Below, piece by piece: positions 49,173-59,964 of a DNA stretch of 64,000 nt; position 1 is the stretch's first letter, and the number at the start of each line of letters is the position of its first letter. The translations under genes and the position numbers were made by a program. The notes beneath the pieces were generated by a model, which was not told the DNA's origin, made no database searches, and worked only from the letters and a program-made list of their open reading frames with translations. Origin of the DNA: Rhinopithecus roxellana (taxonomy: Eukaryota > Chordata > Mammalia > Primates > Cercopithecidae); NCBI RefSeq assembly GCF_007565055.1, contig NC_044554.1, forward strand, positions 50,069,176-50,133,175. Reading direction: 5' to 3'.

Positions 49173-49762
49173 CCACCCTCTCCTGAGCCCTAACCATTGT
49201 CCCCAGGAGCCCTCACCCAGGGACTGCGTGGAGGATATTTGTAACTAGGTTTCTGACTGCTGGCCAATGTGAAAGCAATGGAATGAAGCTAGAATTCTAC
49301 AAAAGACTCTAGTAAGTTCTCAGGGAGAACAAAAAATTGTATGTGTGCAGAACCTGTGATTTGCCTGCACATAGTCAAGTTCTCAATGTATGGATGTCCA
49401 GGCTTAGGCTACCATACTCCAGCCCTCAAGGTGTGCTATACCTTGCCTGATTTTCTAGTCTTCCAAATTCCTCTATGTGTGCCCTGGGGAGGGGGTTTGT
49501 GCATATATGGCTGAGAGAAATAGGATATACCTGTGGCAGGAGGTGAGCTGGTGAACAAACGGGAGGATGCCAACTCAGGTTACTGAATTGGTTAATTTCA
49601 TCACGGGGAGAGTCTCCTGTCATTGATCTTTCTGCTGAGACTAGAAATTCTGGGGAGGCTTAGACCTGAGGCTTTGACTAAGGCAAGGAGGCAAGATGTT
49701 CAGGAAACTGTTCTCATTCGAGGCAGAAGTGTGGTTTTGTTAGTATAGGAAACATGCGCTTA
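49173..49762. other. TRBV30 3' flank
   Basis: This is single-copy-like sequence directly beyond the RSS. No second V segment, D segment or recognisable repeat is seen. Confidence 0.5.
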
Positions 49763-50066
49763 GGCCGGACGTGGTAGCTCACGCCTATAATCCTAGCACT
49801 TTGGGAGACTGAGGCAGGAGGATCACCTGAGGTCAGGAGTTTGAGACCAGACTGGCCAACGTGGTGAAAACTGTCTCTACTAAAAGTACAAAAATTAACC
49901 GGGTGTGGTGGCAGGCATCTGTAATCCCAGCTGCTTGGGAGGCTGAGGCAGGAAAATCACTTGAACCTGGGAGGTGGAGGTTGCAGTGAGCCAAGATCAT
50001 GCCACTGCACTCTAGCCTGGGTGACAGAGCGAGACTCTATCTCAAAAAGATAAAAATAAAAATAAA
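49763..50066 (+). repeat. Alu SINE, full length
   Basis: Starts with a GGCCGGACGTGGT-type 5' end, keeps both monomers and the 'gaggtcaggagtttgagacca' style B-box region, and ends in an A-rich tail of AAAAATAAA units. It is AluS-like. Confidence 0.9.
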
Positions 50067-50385
50067 CATACACTTAGAAATTTTGATGGTGTTTTAGGTT
50101 TTAGGTTTTAAAAACTGTCCTGTTGTACTATCTTCTAGCCCTTCCTTTGTAGCAAAGACAGACAGATGGTGATCCAAGAGATACACAAGAAGAGGACTGT
50201 GTGTGTAATGGCTGAGCTCTAAAAAAGAGAAATCACTTGGATGGAAATGAAGGAGAGGAAAGGGCTGATGTGGATGGCTGGAAAGAGGTTCGATGGTTAC
50301 CTTGGCAACTGAGCTTCCTTCCTCATCGCAATCCCTCCCTAGTTCTTGTTCTTAAAAAGATTTTCTTTCTAATATCCCTTCCCCT

Positions 50386-50399
50386 CCACAAGGGGGCAC
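50386..50399 (+). promoter_or_regulatory. CTCF-binding motif between TRBV30 and the enhancer
   Basis: CCACAAGGGGGCAC fits every position of the 14-bp core CTCF consensus (CCDSHAGRKGGCRS) on the plus strand. It sits 1.2 kb beyond the TRBV30 RSS and about 2.8 kb before the enhancer core. CTCF sites in antigen-receptor loci shape loops and insulate V segments. Occupancy here is inferred. Confidence 0.6.
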
Positions 50400-50630
50400 A
50401 AGATGTCTTAAAATACTCTATTCTGGGCATCATTTAACCTAGATCAATCCAGACATGTGCATATTTCTAGTATCATTTAATCTGAAGTGGAAAATCTGAG
50501 ACGTAGACACAGAGTGATCAAGAACGTATGGAATAATGCCCAAGGGTTCCTACTGAGCTTTAAGGATCAGCTATGTATTAAGCAGCTATTGTGTGCTGGA
50601 CACAGTGAGCCATTTTGAGGGTTATTAAAA

Positions 50631-50655
50631 AGAGAGAGAGAGAGAGAGAGAGATA
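50631..50655. repeat. (GA)n microsatellite
   Basis: An AG/GA dinucleotide run followed by ATATACAC. Confidence 0.9.
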
Positions 50656-51099
50656 TACACATACTCGAGATGGTGTTGGGCATAGTCGTAGCATGATTTA
50701 GTCAAAGCACTTGATTTTTTAAGTCTAAATTTGCTAGTTGTTATGAACTTGACCTAGTTATTTAATCTTACTAGCTTTCAAGTTTTTCCCCTCCTATAAA
50801 ACATGCCTCATTGAATTGTTAAGTGTATTAAATAAGATAGTGTTTATAAAGTCCTATTACAGGCTCTAATTTTCAACAGTGTTATTTTCCTCTCCTTAAA
50901 CTTACAAGATTATTTTCATTACAACTTACCCAAGAGGAAGACTTATTTAAAAAATTTCAAATCATAAACTACAGGTATGTAATAATATTAATATTTAAAA
51001 TGCTAAACATGCTTGGATGGCAAAACCATGAAACTTGAACCCTGTGCTGCGCCTATGCAGATGCTGATTCTGTAGGGCCTTTATGCAGCTTCGGAATCC

Positions 51100-51568
51100 T
51101 TTTTTTTTTTATTTTTTATTATACTTTAAGTTCTAGGGTACATGTGCATAACGTGCAGGTTTGTTACATATGTATACTTGTGCCATGTTGGTGTGCTGCA
51201 CCCATCAACTCGTCAGCACCCATCAATTCATCATTTATATCATGTATAACTCCCCAATGCAATCCCTTCCTCCTCCCCCCTCCCCATGATAGGCCCCAGT
51301 GTGTGATGTTCCCCTTCCCGAGTCCAAGTGATCTCATTGTTCAGTTCCCACCTATGAGTGAGAACATGCGGTGTTTGGTTTTCTCTTCTTGTGATAGTTT
51401 GCTAAGAATGATGGTTTCCAGCTGCATCCATGTCCCTACAAAGGATGCAAACTCATCCTTTTTTATGGCTGCATAGTATTCCATGGTGTATATGTGCCAC
51501 ATTTTCCTAATCCAGTCTGTCACTGATGGACATTTGGGTTGATTCCAAGTCTTTGCTATTGTACAGAG
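51100..51568 (-). repeat. L1 3' end (5'-truncated, primate-type)
   Basis: The poly-T side at about 51100 is followed by the antisense L1 3' UTR ('taagttctagggtacatgtg'). On the minus strand the last part of ORF2 is then readable (TMEYYAAIKKDEF, QEEKTKHRMFSL). It is severely 5' truncated and non-functional. It lies between TRBV30 and the enhancer. Confidence 0.9.
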
Positions 51569-52260
51569 AAATGTCTCAGGCAATCACCACTAGTCAAGTA
51601 GAGCTAGTAGAGACTTGAGGCAGATTTTTCTTTCCTGTAATATGCTGCAAAAATTCTGGAAAACTTCACAAAGGACATAAAATTGTAGCTAGGTTTAGCT
51701 CTTTAGGAGGCTAACAGTTATATAAGCAAAATGACATTGCAAGCAAGAGAGTCAGTTTGTGTAGAAATGTGCAGGTCTGTGTGAATATTGTAAGTTTTAG
51801 AGAATTTGAAGAAAAAGAAGTCCTGATCGTTGCACACCTACAGACAGGTGAGCATTGAGGGAGAGGCTTGAAAGCCACCTAAATTCATCAGAACAAATTA
51901 ACATCCTCCGTGTTATCTGCTCTTATTCATGCGTGGCTGTTCATTCCCATAACTGTTTCCATACCATCTAGGACTCAGAAATCCACAGTCATTATAATTC
52001 CAGGGGACAAAGGAAAGCAGTTTAGGACGGCCGATCCTGTTCAGACGTGCCATCTCTTACCAGGAATTCATGAAACTCACTTGCCCCTTTAATCAGATGA
52101 GGCTGTCTCTTTCCTAGGAGAGCTTCCAGGATTTGCATCTGATTTTGCAGATGTGCCAGGATGACTATGTCCATACATCTACTTCCCTGGCCAGTTGCAC
52201 ATGGAAGATTCAGGGCCACATGCTGGTGGCCAGAGGCACTGTCCCCAAGATGCTTCACAT

Positions 52261-52420
52261 AGATCTCAGCCACCCACGGGACTTATAAGGAGATACCCTT
52301 TGGGCCTCTAAATAGATCTCAGCCACCCATGGGACTTATAAGGAGATACTCTTGGGCCTCTAAATAGATCTCAGCCACCCATGGGACTTATAGGGAGTCA
52401 CCCTGGGTCCTCTGGACAGT
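52261..52420. repeat. 52-53-bp minisatellite, three units
   Basis: Units beginning AGATCTCAGCCACCCA start at 52261, 52314 and 52366, giving periods of 53 and 52 bp. Units 1 and 2 share 'gggacttataaggagata'; the third drifts at its end. It is about 0.8-1.0 kb from the enhancer core. Confidence 0.9.
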
Positions 52421-52754
52421 TTGAGGAAGATGAGGAATGCCCAGGGTTGGGAAGCTGGTAACACTAAAATTAGGCAACTTCTTATTTTTGCCCAGGATTC
52501 TGTGGTTTGGGATAAGAATGCTACAATCCCTTGAGCTCCTGCAGAGCAAGCTTGACCTATTATATACCTAGTAATTTCCCACTCCCTACTTTGGGGGTTT
52601 CTGTATGTCTAGTTTTTCATTCTGTCTTGCATTATGTTCTTCTAAGATGTGTTAGAAAATACTCATCACACAGACGTTACAGGCTGCACAAACATTGGCT
52701 CAGATATGCAGGGACTGTCCGTTTTGCAGTCCGTTGGTTATCTAGGGCTCTCTC

Positions 52755-52802
52755 TGCTGTGACTCATCAGCACCTCTCATTACATGAGTGGAAGGAAGTG
52801 GG
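52755..52802. promoter_or_regulatory. AP-1 and ETS site pair near the enhancer
   Basis: A consensus AP-1 heptamer TGACTCA (52760-52766) is followed by a strong ETS site AGGAAGTG (52793-52800). They lie about 450 bp from the ETS-RUNX composite, on its TRBV30 side. They may be an outlying part of the T-cell enhancer; function is inferred from motifs only. Confidence 0.4.
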
Positions 52803-53224
52803 AGGATATATGTGGAGGGAGGTGGAAGGGAGTTTGGGGGGCAGGTGAGAAGAGAGAGCTGCCTGAGTGATGTGGGACCAGAAGGGATCCCAATTGGGTC
52901 AGAGCAGTTATTGCAGCTGTTTTTCATTCTCCACTATCTTCATGGTGCCCACTGTGGCCTTTGATCTTGTGTATAACCTCCAGCAGGTGTAAAGATGTGC
53001 AGGGGGAGGGGAGGCCTGCACATGGATCTGGGATACCTAGATTCCCCTCTAGAGACCCTGTCCCCTCCCCTCTGAAGTTCTACTTCCACTGCCAGGATGC
53101 TAACCAGGGGCCCAGGTAGAAAGAGCAGCATAGGAGGGGGTTGGGTGCCGGATGCGGTGAGTGTGGTTCTCATGATGCTCTGAAGGTGGGTGGGTGGAGG
53201 GAGTGACTTTCACAGGCACCCCAG

Positions 53225-53335
53225 ATGTAGGACCCAGTAAATGTCAAACCACATCCTGTTGTGACTCTAAGAGATGGAGCTAGGGCAGGTGGCTGTTGTG
53301 GCTTGGTGCTGATGTTACTTAGAGATAAACAGCCC
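53225..53335. promoter_or_regulatory. Candidate TRB enhancer core (E-beta)
   Basis: E-beta lies between TRBC2 and TRBV30 in human and mouse, several kb 3' of C2. Here, 6.7 kb from the TRBC2 stop, is a composite ETS-RUNX element (53243-53260, minus-strand AACAGGATGTGGTTTGAC), the arrangement known from the E-beta core. It is followed by an E-box CAGGTG (53286-53291), a RUNX-like TGTGGC (53297-53302) and a GATA site AGATAA (53323-53328), all within 90 bp. The site cluster is read from sequence; the enhancer assignment follows from position and the known composite motif. The limits of the full enhancer are not determined, and upstream AP-1/ETS sites at 52.76-52.80 kb may belong to it. Confidence 0.75.
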
Positions 53336-53739
53336 GGCAGCCAGCAGTGGGCTCAGGACCCCCATTCCTACCCCAGTTGTCAGCTATAACCAAAAGACCC
53401 CAACCTACATCTCATTACTTCCTACCTTTTGATTCAGGGCCACTCTCCTTTTTAACACAATTTTCTTGTCATTCATGATCCTAGACCTCTTTGCTGGAGG
53501 AGGGCCAGGGAACAGGTGTTAGGACTCCAGTTGACTCTTGCTAACTGTGGGACTCCAGTGCCAGTGCTGTCCCCTTCCACCATCAGACTGTCTGAGACTA
53601 TGTCATAGATATGTATGATTTGACGCCAGGAAGAGCTTAGCTTCTCTGAGTTACCATCCTCTTGGTACTTCAGAGACCGCAGGTTTTGAATCAGATAATC
53701 TAAAGAGCAGAGTTTGAAGATTCTTAGAGATCACTTTAC

Positions 53740-53860
53740 CCAATGTCCTTATATCACAGAGGAGGACATATAAGCCTAGAGAATAAAAATGAGTTGCTCA
53801 GAGCCATGCAGCTGGGGCCAGAGAAGGACCAGAAGCTAATTCTCTGTGTTTTAGCAGCTC
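53740..53860 (+). repeat. MIR-like SINE
   Basis: The pattern 'cagaggaggacatataagcctagag' (partly matching the MIR 'gaggaaactgag' core) is followed by 'gttgctcagagccatgcagct', typical of MIR. It is diverged. Confidence 0.5.
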
Positions 53861-56757
53861 CTGGACTTCAGACAAGGCTTGAGGAATGCGGGCTCTATGT
53901 TGAGCTGTGATCTAGCTATGAATTTTATGAATCACTCGTGTAGGAATAAATCAGGCAAGATGATCATATCTGAGATGGCATGAGGATAGAGGGATAAATA
54001 TAATGAATCACAAAATTAGAATCCTGCAGAATCTTGATAGGCTGGAGAGATAAGCTGAATAAACATGATAAACATTCTCTCCCTCCTCCCCCACCAAACA
54101 GAGAAAACCAACTAAATGAACACAGGAAGGGGAATATGTGGCTCACAAGGAGGGTATGTGAAAAACACCCAGGGGGTGAGTCAAAGTGAGCTCTGTGAGT
54201 CAACAGGATGATGAGAATACGAAAAGTTGATAAATTGTCCTAATGGAACCATCAAGCGTATAAGATGTTGAGAAGAGGAGGCAAGGTTCCCCCTTTACTC
54301 TTTGTAGGTCAGAGCCCACCTGGTACTGGGTCAGGTCCTGTACAACACATTTATAAAGATAGAAGGATGAAAACAAACTTTAATATTTTCAGAAGGGAGT
54401 GGTTGGGCTATGGAAAGTAGGACGTGCTCAAAACTGTGCCCTATAATAACAAAATTGAGAAAACTGAAAACGTTTAGCCTGAAAATATCTTCACACTGGT
54501 AGTAGTTATAACACTTAATACTTACTGATATTGTTCTAAAAGCTTTACATGTTGTGTGGGTTAAATTAGATAAAACCATCTTATGAAGTTGGGCTTGTAA
54601 TTGAGCTCATTTTACAGAAAGCAAAACTGAGTCTCAGAGGTGATCACTTGCCCAGGGTTACATAGTTGATAAATGGCAGAACTAAGGCTTAAACCCAGGT
54701 CTCTGCATTAAAATATCTTCTTTGCTAAGACAATATTTTCGTTCATCTACTACATGCTTTTTTCCATTCTGAAAACTCAAGTTTTAAAGTTTCTAATGAT
54801 TCTGTCTCACATAGATTTATGGGTTCTTGCCGGAATATGAGCACTCTGTTGCATGTAGACATCTGAGAGGGCTTTTGGGGGAATATGCGATCCCAGAGAT
54901 AGGTGAATAACAACTGTAGGTTGGCAAAAAGGAGTTGAGAATTAGCTTTACATGTGGTGTGGATTAAATGCTCATATTCATAGAGGGCAGTTGAGATCAG
55001 TTGCAAAGCAAGCTGATAAAAATCCTTTGGAAATAGTCACAGGTGTAGGCTCATTTTCAGATCCTTTTTGCTGACCTACAGAAGCCATTCACTCATTTCT
55101 GGGACCCCATATTCCCCAAGAAGCCCTCTCAATAGAGGTAAAGACTACGGATAGAGGTGGGAGAGAAAGACATGTAGTTGAGTCTGTAGGAGAGGGGGAT
55201 GGTGAATAGAAAATATCATGTCTGTTGGAGGGAGATGGTTCAGGGAAAGACCAAGTTCTGCCACAATAAATCTTAAGGACAGGCAGAGATGTAGGGATGT
55301 TAAGGAACCCAGGAACTTCAAATTCACAAACACAGAGAGCAAGAAAAGAAAGGTGTGTGGATAGGAGGAAAGAATATTCAACCCTAGAATGAGACAGGGA
55401 ATATGTTGTGTTTTGAGTCTAGGTGGGTTGGGTAAAGTCTTAGGTTATGGGGTCCCAAGTCTCAGAAATCAGCTTTTTGGGAGCCATAGGAGTTCGCCAC
55501 AAGCAATGGAAATGAACTGTAATTAAAACTGTTGGCCATGCTTCATGCCATTCTATACTATGAGTCATCTTATATAGTATAGGGGAGTTTCCAGGACATG
55601 GTGAAAGTAAACCTGGGGATGAGTCTAAGATATCAGTAGAGAAGAAGAAAATGGATTCACTCATGGGTCCATGGCAAAGCTGAGTTCACCTGTGGGTTTT
55701 AGCCATTCCCATGATCTCCACCAGCATCTCCCAACACCCCTAAATGAAAAAAACGGCTACACATCTTTGCTCAGTGTTATCTTAGGAAGAAGCAAAAACA
55801 CATTTTTGTTTTCACTATGCAGCTTCAGCAGAGGTCTCAAAGCACCAATATTCCATTCCCACATTCATTTATAACCAGAGAAACCTCACAAAGATTCTCC
55901 TATATAGGACATTTGGGGCCATGTGTCACACAGACTGTTGGGACTGATGTCGGTCTATCTCCAGCCCTCCTCTCTGGGCCACTAGAAGAAAAATGAGGAA
56001 ATGGCTCAGGGAGGAAATGGAGACTTTAATATCTATTAGGATCCATTGCCCTTAACTCAAACTCTTATTATGAAATCACTCCCTTGAGAGAGAAAAAGCC
56101 TGGTCCCAGCAGCTCCTGACCATCCCCACTCCCCCACCTTGTGTAGCCCAGCAATAAGCCTAGTAGTAGGAAAATCTCTATGGATACTGGTGCTGACGGG
56201 AAGATTCTTCCTCTAGGGAAGTGATGGTGACTGGAGCTCTGGGATGCCCACGGGAATCCCATTTCCCCCACAAAGAAGTTATTTTATTAGGCGACCAGTT
56301 GGATGACCCCCTTTTTCTTCCAATTTCCCAAATAAATTTGTAAAGGTCACAGGTGAAGTTCTTCTCTTTAAGAGCTACCCCATGGTAAGTTCAGCGAGAA
56401 CTTGGGGTACCCGGGGCATTCTTTCAGAGACACGTTTCTTGTAACTCTTTTCACTAAGTAAGCATGCTTTGCTCTGCACTGGGTGTCACCTGTGTAGGAT
56501 GCTGTTGCCTCTGCCTTGCCCTATATTCTGTCCACATAGTTTCTTAATAGGATAATGCTTAGGTCAGCCCTGAGGTTTGAACCAGTCAACAAGTCCAGGT
56601 TGATGTAGAGTCTCTTTAGTGCCTCCCTTTGCAGGAATAATGCTGCACCCAGAAACTCCCTCAGAGCCTCTCCACTGGAGGGGCCTTGTGACCATTCCTG
56701 GTTTACACCTCTTGTTCCAGCATCCCATGTGGCTAGTGGTCCCTTTCATTCTCAATG
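53861..56757. other. Enhancer-C2 interval, no gene recognised
   Basis: This is mostly single-copy-like, moderately AT-rich sequence interrupted by the MIR at 54.5 kb. The short open frames here show no known domain and no conserved-looking composition. Confidence 0.5.
54520..54720 (+). repeat. MIR SINE
   Basis: 'cattttacagaaagcaaaactgag' then 'cacttgcccagggttac' and 'ggcagaactaaggct' are the standard MIR core and 3' parts. Confidence 0.85.
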
Positions 56758-56771
56758 ATATCTCAATTCTT

Positions 56772-57080
56772 TTTTTTTTTTTTTTTTTTTGAGACGGAGT
56801 CTCCCTCTGTTGCCCGGGCTGGACTGCAGTGGCCAGATCTCAGCTCACTGCAAGCTCCGCCTCCCGGGTTTACGCCATTCTCCTGCCTCAGCCTCCCGAG
56901 TAGCTGGGACTACAGGCGCCCGCCACCTGGCCCGGCTAGTTTTTTGTATTTTTTTTTTTTAGTAGAGACGGGGTTTCACCATGTTAGCCAGGATGGTCTC
57001 GATCTCCTGACCTCGCGATCCGCCCGCCTCGGCCTCCCAAAGTGCTGGGATTACAGGCTTGAGCCACCGTGCCCGGCCCA
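56772..57080 (-). repeat. Full-length AluY, Old World monkey type
   Basis: Flanked by a 14-bp target-site duplication ATATCTCAATTCTT (56758-56771 and 57081-57094). It has an intact T-tract, both monomers and the variants 'cccggctagttttttg' and 'ggcttgagccacc'. Low divergence and perfect duplications suggest a recent insertion. Confidence 0.93.
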
Positions 57081-57094
57081 ATATCTCAATTCTT

Positions 57095-58090
57095 ACAGTA
57101 AGTTATATGATTGCCCTACATCTAACTCATCTTTTCTCAGTGTTACCTGAGGAAGAATGGAGAGGATACCCAGAATTGACCCAGAAGAATCCACTTCAAT
57201 TCTACAGAAAGAGGCAGGTAGAGGCAGAAGAGATTCACTTCCCAGTGCATGTGTGCTGAATGTTGGGGATGTTGTTTGAGAGAGACAAGGAAATGGCTGT
57301 AAAAACTTGGGAAGAGGAACCTGCCCTGGGTCAAGCAGGGTGTCGGGAAGACCAGATGGAGCTTGAAGCTCTCTCCATCTCTGTCAAGTCCCCTGGACTG
57401 AGAGTAAAATGCACATGGCCTTTTATCCTCCAGAGGAGATTTCATTCACCTTGGTCTGGTTGCAAACTCTAGGGTACCAACAAGAAACTCCTCCCACATC
57501 CTCCTACCTGCTAATGCCTCCATTTTCCACATCCCCAAGATCATGGCCACCAAACTAACAGACACCATCTTTCTTCTACAAGGTGTTTCCCCCTCCCCAC
57601 CTCCACTCTGATCTTGCACTACAGCTGCTCAGCCCCTCATAGCTCTGCCCACGCAAACCACTATCCTCCAATACCTCAGTCCCAGCCTGCGCCCTCTGGT
57701 CCCCACAACTCTGCTCTCTCTGAAGTGCTTCCTTGTTCCCTTGGCTGCTCCTCCTCCTGTCCTACTTTTGTGAGGAGCCACAAGGATATGTCTGCTGCCT
57801 CCACCCAGGCCTAAGGAGTGGGAAGCATGCTTTGTGAATGCTGGTCTAGGGCCTAAAGCCTGTCCCCTTTGTTTTAGGCTTTTTTTTTAGCCAATATAAA
57901 AACAAACCAGCACATATGTAACAACAATAGCCAACAAAACACCATACTGCCGTTTGAGCAATCTAGAGATAGTTACGACTGATGGAAATGACTGGCATGT
58001 GATGAGTTTCCTGGGCCCCATCTCTGCCGTGGGCACATCCTTTCCTGGTCTTTGCAAGCTGCCACCAGAGAACCCTCTTCTCCAGTTCCA
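57095..58090. other. Interval with no recognised gene
   Basis: Single-copy-like sequence between the young Alu and a MaLR-type LTR. Nothing is recognised on either strand. Confidence 0.5.
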
Positions 58091-58094
58091 AGAT

Positions 58095-58535
58095 CCCCAG
58101 TGTAGTGGGATGAAGAGTGTTCTCCCAGAATTCGTGCCCACTCAGAAACTCAGAATGTGATCTTATTTGGAAATACGGACTTAGCAGGTGTAATTGTTTA
58201 AGATTTCTCAATAAAATTGTCCTGGATTTAGGATGGGTCCTAAATCCAATGACCTTGCCTTGAAAAGAGAAACGAGAGGGGAGCTTAAATGCAAAGAAGC
58301 AGGGAAAAATGCCATGTGAATACAGAGGCAGAGACTGCGCAATGCTAGCGCAAGCCAAGGAGTGCCAGAAGCCATCAGAAGTAGGAAGAAGCAAGAAAGG
58401 ATTCTCCCCCAGAACTTTCATAGAGGCTGACCTGCTGAAATCTTGATGTCGTATCTTTGGCCTCCAGAACTGTGACAGAACAAGTTTTTATTGTTTTAAA
58501 CCCACCAGTGGTACTTTATTATGGCAGCCTGGGGA
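58095..58535 (+). repeat. MLT1-like LTR (MaLR)
   Basis: Internal 'aatgtgatcttatttgg', 'cctccagaactgtga' and the end 'ggtactttattatggcagcc' match the usual MLT1-type layout. It is the same family as the copy at 43.5 kb. The subfamily is not assigned. Confidence 0.65.
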
Positions 58536-58689
58536 AGCAAAGACACCAAAGCATTAAGGTGTCTTCAGTGTGTTAGCGTGGGCCCTGCCTGGAGTTTCGG
58601 AGAAGCTGCTCTAGGATCACCCAGACACCAGGAGCAATCCCACCATCCTGGCCATTACTTGGGAAAAGTTTCTGGAATTGCCATCTTCA

Positions 58690-58870
58690 AAACAGAACAT
58701 GCCATGGTTTCACCACTCATAAGTAATTTAATCTGTAATCTTCAGTTTCCACATCTATAACGTAGGGAAAATAATACCTGTTCCTGGGATCATTGTACAG
58801 ATGCAGACAGCACAGGTAGCAGTGTCCAGCCCAAGGCCTGAAGCAAGCAGGCTCTCAACAAAGGGCTCCC
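58690..58870 (-). repeat. MIR-like SINE
   Basis: 'cttcagtttccacatctataacgtaggg' is the MIR core in reverse orientation, with 'aataatacctgttc' following. Confidence 0.65.
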
Positions 58871-59749
58871 TCCTCTTTCCCACCCTTTCTCTGCTTTCAG
58901 ACTTCACTTCTCTTCCCTGACAGTCTGCCTCAACTAATTTTGATATGGCCTCTCTCAGTCCCTCTCACTGTTACAGGCCCCCTTTTCTTTAATCCCATTC
59001 ATGTAGTGTTTTACCACAATGCATTCAGCCTGTATGCAGAATTTACCTTGTCAGGATAACTGTCTTTGCCCAAGTAGGAGGAGTTAACACCTTGTGTTTG
59101 GAGTGATTGAGTTTCCATCCATCAAACGCAGAAGCCCATTGGAAGGGCTACTCTGAACATAGCACTTCAGCCCCCACTAGGCCCTATGTCCCATTGCTCC
59201 TGACTTGGTGTGTCTTGCTCCTGGGAAATCACTCATCCCCAGGCTTTACATATCAGTTGTCTCAACTCTGCCTTCTCTAGTATTTCAACCTAGACATGCA
59301 GAGTGGCACTCAATTTTAAGCCCAAATCCTGAAACAAGATAAGCTGGAGGTGTTAAGACCATACACGAATAAAACTAAAGGTGTAACATGTGACACTTCA
59401 ATCTGGAATTGGGAAATGACTAGATATTGTAACCCATAGGCCTGCCCCAATGCTTTGTCCTACACTGGGTAGGGGGTTGTGGTTTACGGTGTGCCTTCCT
59501 CTCTGTCCTCATCTTGCTGGTTTTCCAGAGCCCAGCCATTGCCCTTCAGACTAAACCTCCAGTGGGGACCCAGAATGCCTGGGTATGGAAATGGTGTTTG
59601 AGGACTTCCATCAGGATGAACGGGAGAAAGCAGCATAGGGTGGAGAGAAAGAGGGCTAGTCACTTCGGATGCCCAAGCGGATGCTGCTTTCCCTAAATTA
59701 GAAGATAGGTCAGCGATGAGCAGAGCTCCACAGACACTCCTGAAATGCA

Positions 59750-59964
59750 ACCAGGCCCAGCACAACCATTTTTTATTGGTTTAGTCTTTTTCAAACTTGG
59801 GGGTCGGGAGCTCAATCTTCAGGGAAATAGAAAAAGAGGGAAGTATTCATATAAGGAGATGAGAAGCAGAGAGAGAATTACTTTTAGGAACACAGATTGG
59901 GAGCAGGTACAGGAGAATCCTGGGTGAGGATGAAGAATGACCCGGGATGGTTTTGGAGCTAGCC
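59750..59964 (-). other. TRBC2: TRBC2 3' UTR and polyadenylation signal
   Basis: This follows the TRBC2 stop on the minus strand. A canonical AATAAA (plus-strand TTTATT at 59772-59777) lies about 190 bp beyond the stop, so cleavage is expected near 59750-59760. The exact cleavage site is inferred. Confidence 0.8.
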
